Assembly: GCA_905234625.1 (NCBI GenBank)
Contig: CAJOIC010000005.1
Span: 1 to 33,399 of the forward strand
Origin: an uncultured Oscillospiraceae bacterium
GTDB taxonomy: Bacteria > Bacillota > Clostridia > Oscillospirales > Oscillospiraceae
Length of the DNA stretch: 33,399 nucleotides
Direction: 5' to 3'
The notes under the pieces were generated by a model. That model made no database searches and had not been told where the DNA came from. It saw only the letters and a program-made list of their open reading frames with translations. Shown here one piece after another: positions 33,313-33,399 of this stretch (position 1 is the stretch's first letter; each line of letters opens with the position of its first letter). The translations under genes and the position numbers were made by a program.

Positions 33313-33399
33313 GAAAACCCCGCGCTAGGCGCGGGTGGTTCGGAAGCGCTTATAGCTATGAGACAGGACAAAAAAACTCCTTTTGATGTAAGATAGAGG
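33313..33399 (+). mobile_element. Possible left end of an IS200/IS605-like element
   Basis: CCCGCGC (33319-33325) and GCGCGGG (33329-33335) form a tight hairpin with a TAG loop, preceded by GAAAA and followed by TGGTT. Subterminal hairpins of this kind mark the ends of IS200/IS605 elements, which move as single strands. The last 60 bases are A-rich and could lead into a transposase gene beyond the window. No coding part is visible, so the call rests on structure and recalled likeness only. Confidence 0.35.

Noticed and set aside
30717-33371. An 884-codon minus-strand frame opposite the secreted protein gene
   Set aside because: It is open only because of the GC-rich, Ala/Glu/Gly-biased codons on the other strand. 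The plus-strand protein has a signal peptide, family motifs, promoter and terminator.

Overview
The window reads as a core chromosomal segment of a moderately high-GC, spore-lineage member of the Clostridia, most like the Oscillospiraceae and their relatives. This rests on gene content and order, not on a database search. The markers are a paired TIGR03960/TIGR03936 radical-SAM set, scpA-scpB-DUF2953-ytfJ(gerW)-dacF, a fused IspH-ribosomal protein S1 gene, a SpoIVFB-type M50 protease, DUF1540, and the tig-clpP-clpX-lon-engB block. About 27.5 kb is ordinary, densely packed housekeeping DNA, with many ATGA/TAATG stop-start overlaps. The last 6 kb is different: two large beta-helix-type proteins flank about 1.2 kb of decayed DNA, and a transposon-like hairpin lies at the right edge.

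Layout. 1-240: tRNA-Pro(CGG) and tRNA-Gly(CCC) on the minus strand with one shared promoter. 241-3486: a 58-residue membrane peptide, a SpoIVFB-like protease and two radical-SAM-associated proteins. 3494-7917: rplS with its own promoter, leader and terminator, then lepB-rbgA-rnhB-yraN-thrC. 7953-8873: a minus-strand DUF1540 protein and a metallophosphoesterase. 8893-14794: the protein-folding and proteolysis block tig, clpP, clpX, lon. 14784-18436: engB, a second M50 protease, scpA, scpB, DUF2953 and ytfJ. 18502-25448: dacF, rluB, an RpiR-family regulator, an HI0933-like flavoprotein, cmk and ispH-rpsA, ending at a strong terminator. 25503-27557: recG on the minus strand. 27698-29485: a 595-residue beta-helix-like protein with no signal peptide. 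29486-30653: a truncated HTH gene, the C-terminal fragment of a polysaccharide deacetylase, and GTCAACTT repeats. 30654-33203: an 849-residue secreted protein of the Cthe_2159 carbohydrate-binding type. 33313-33399: a possible IS200/IS605-type end.

How the genes work together. The core serves ribosome assembly and function (rplS, rbgA, engB, rluB, S1), chromosome segregation (scpAB), protein quality control (tig, clpXP, lon), export and cell wall (lepB, dacF), and repair (recG, rnhB). Several genes point to endospore biology (SpoIVFB-like protease, YtfJ/GerW, DacF).

The observations I rate highest are: (1) a perfect Shine-Dalgarno and ATG at the IspH/S1 fusion joint, able to give free S1; (2) a 14-bp perfect palindrome before the RpiR gene that reads as the same promoter on both strands; (3) a recurring CTTGC-type -35 box with a 17-bp spacer at several promoters; (4) a lysine-rich tandem-repeat tail on trigger factor; (5) a probably leaderless recG; and (6) the two beta-helix proteins around a decayed junction. 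I found no CRISPR array, defence island, prophage or biosynthetic cluster.
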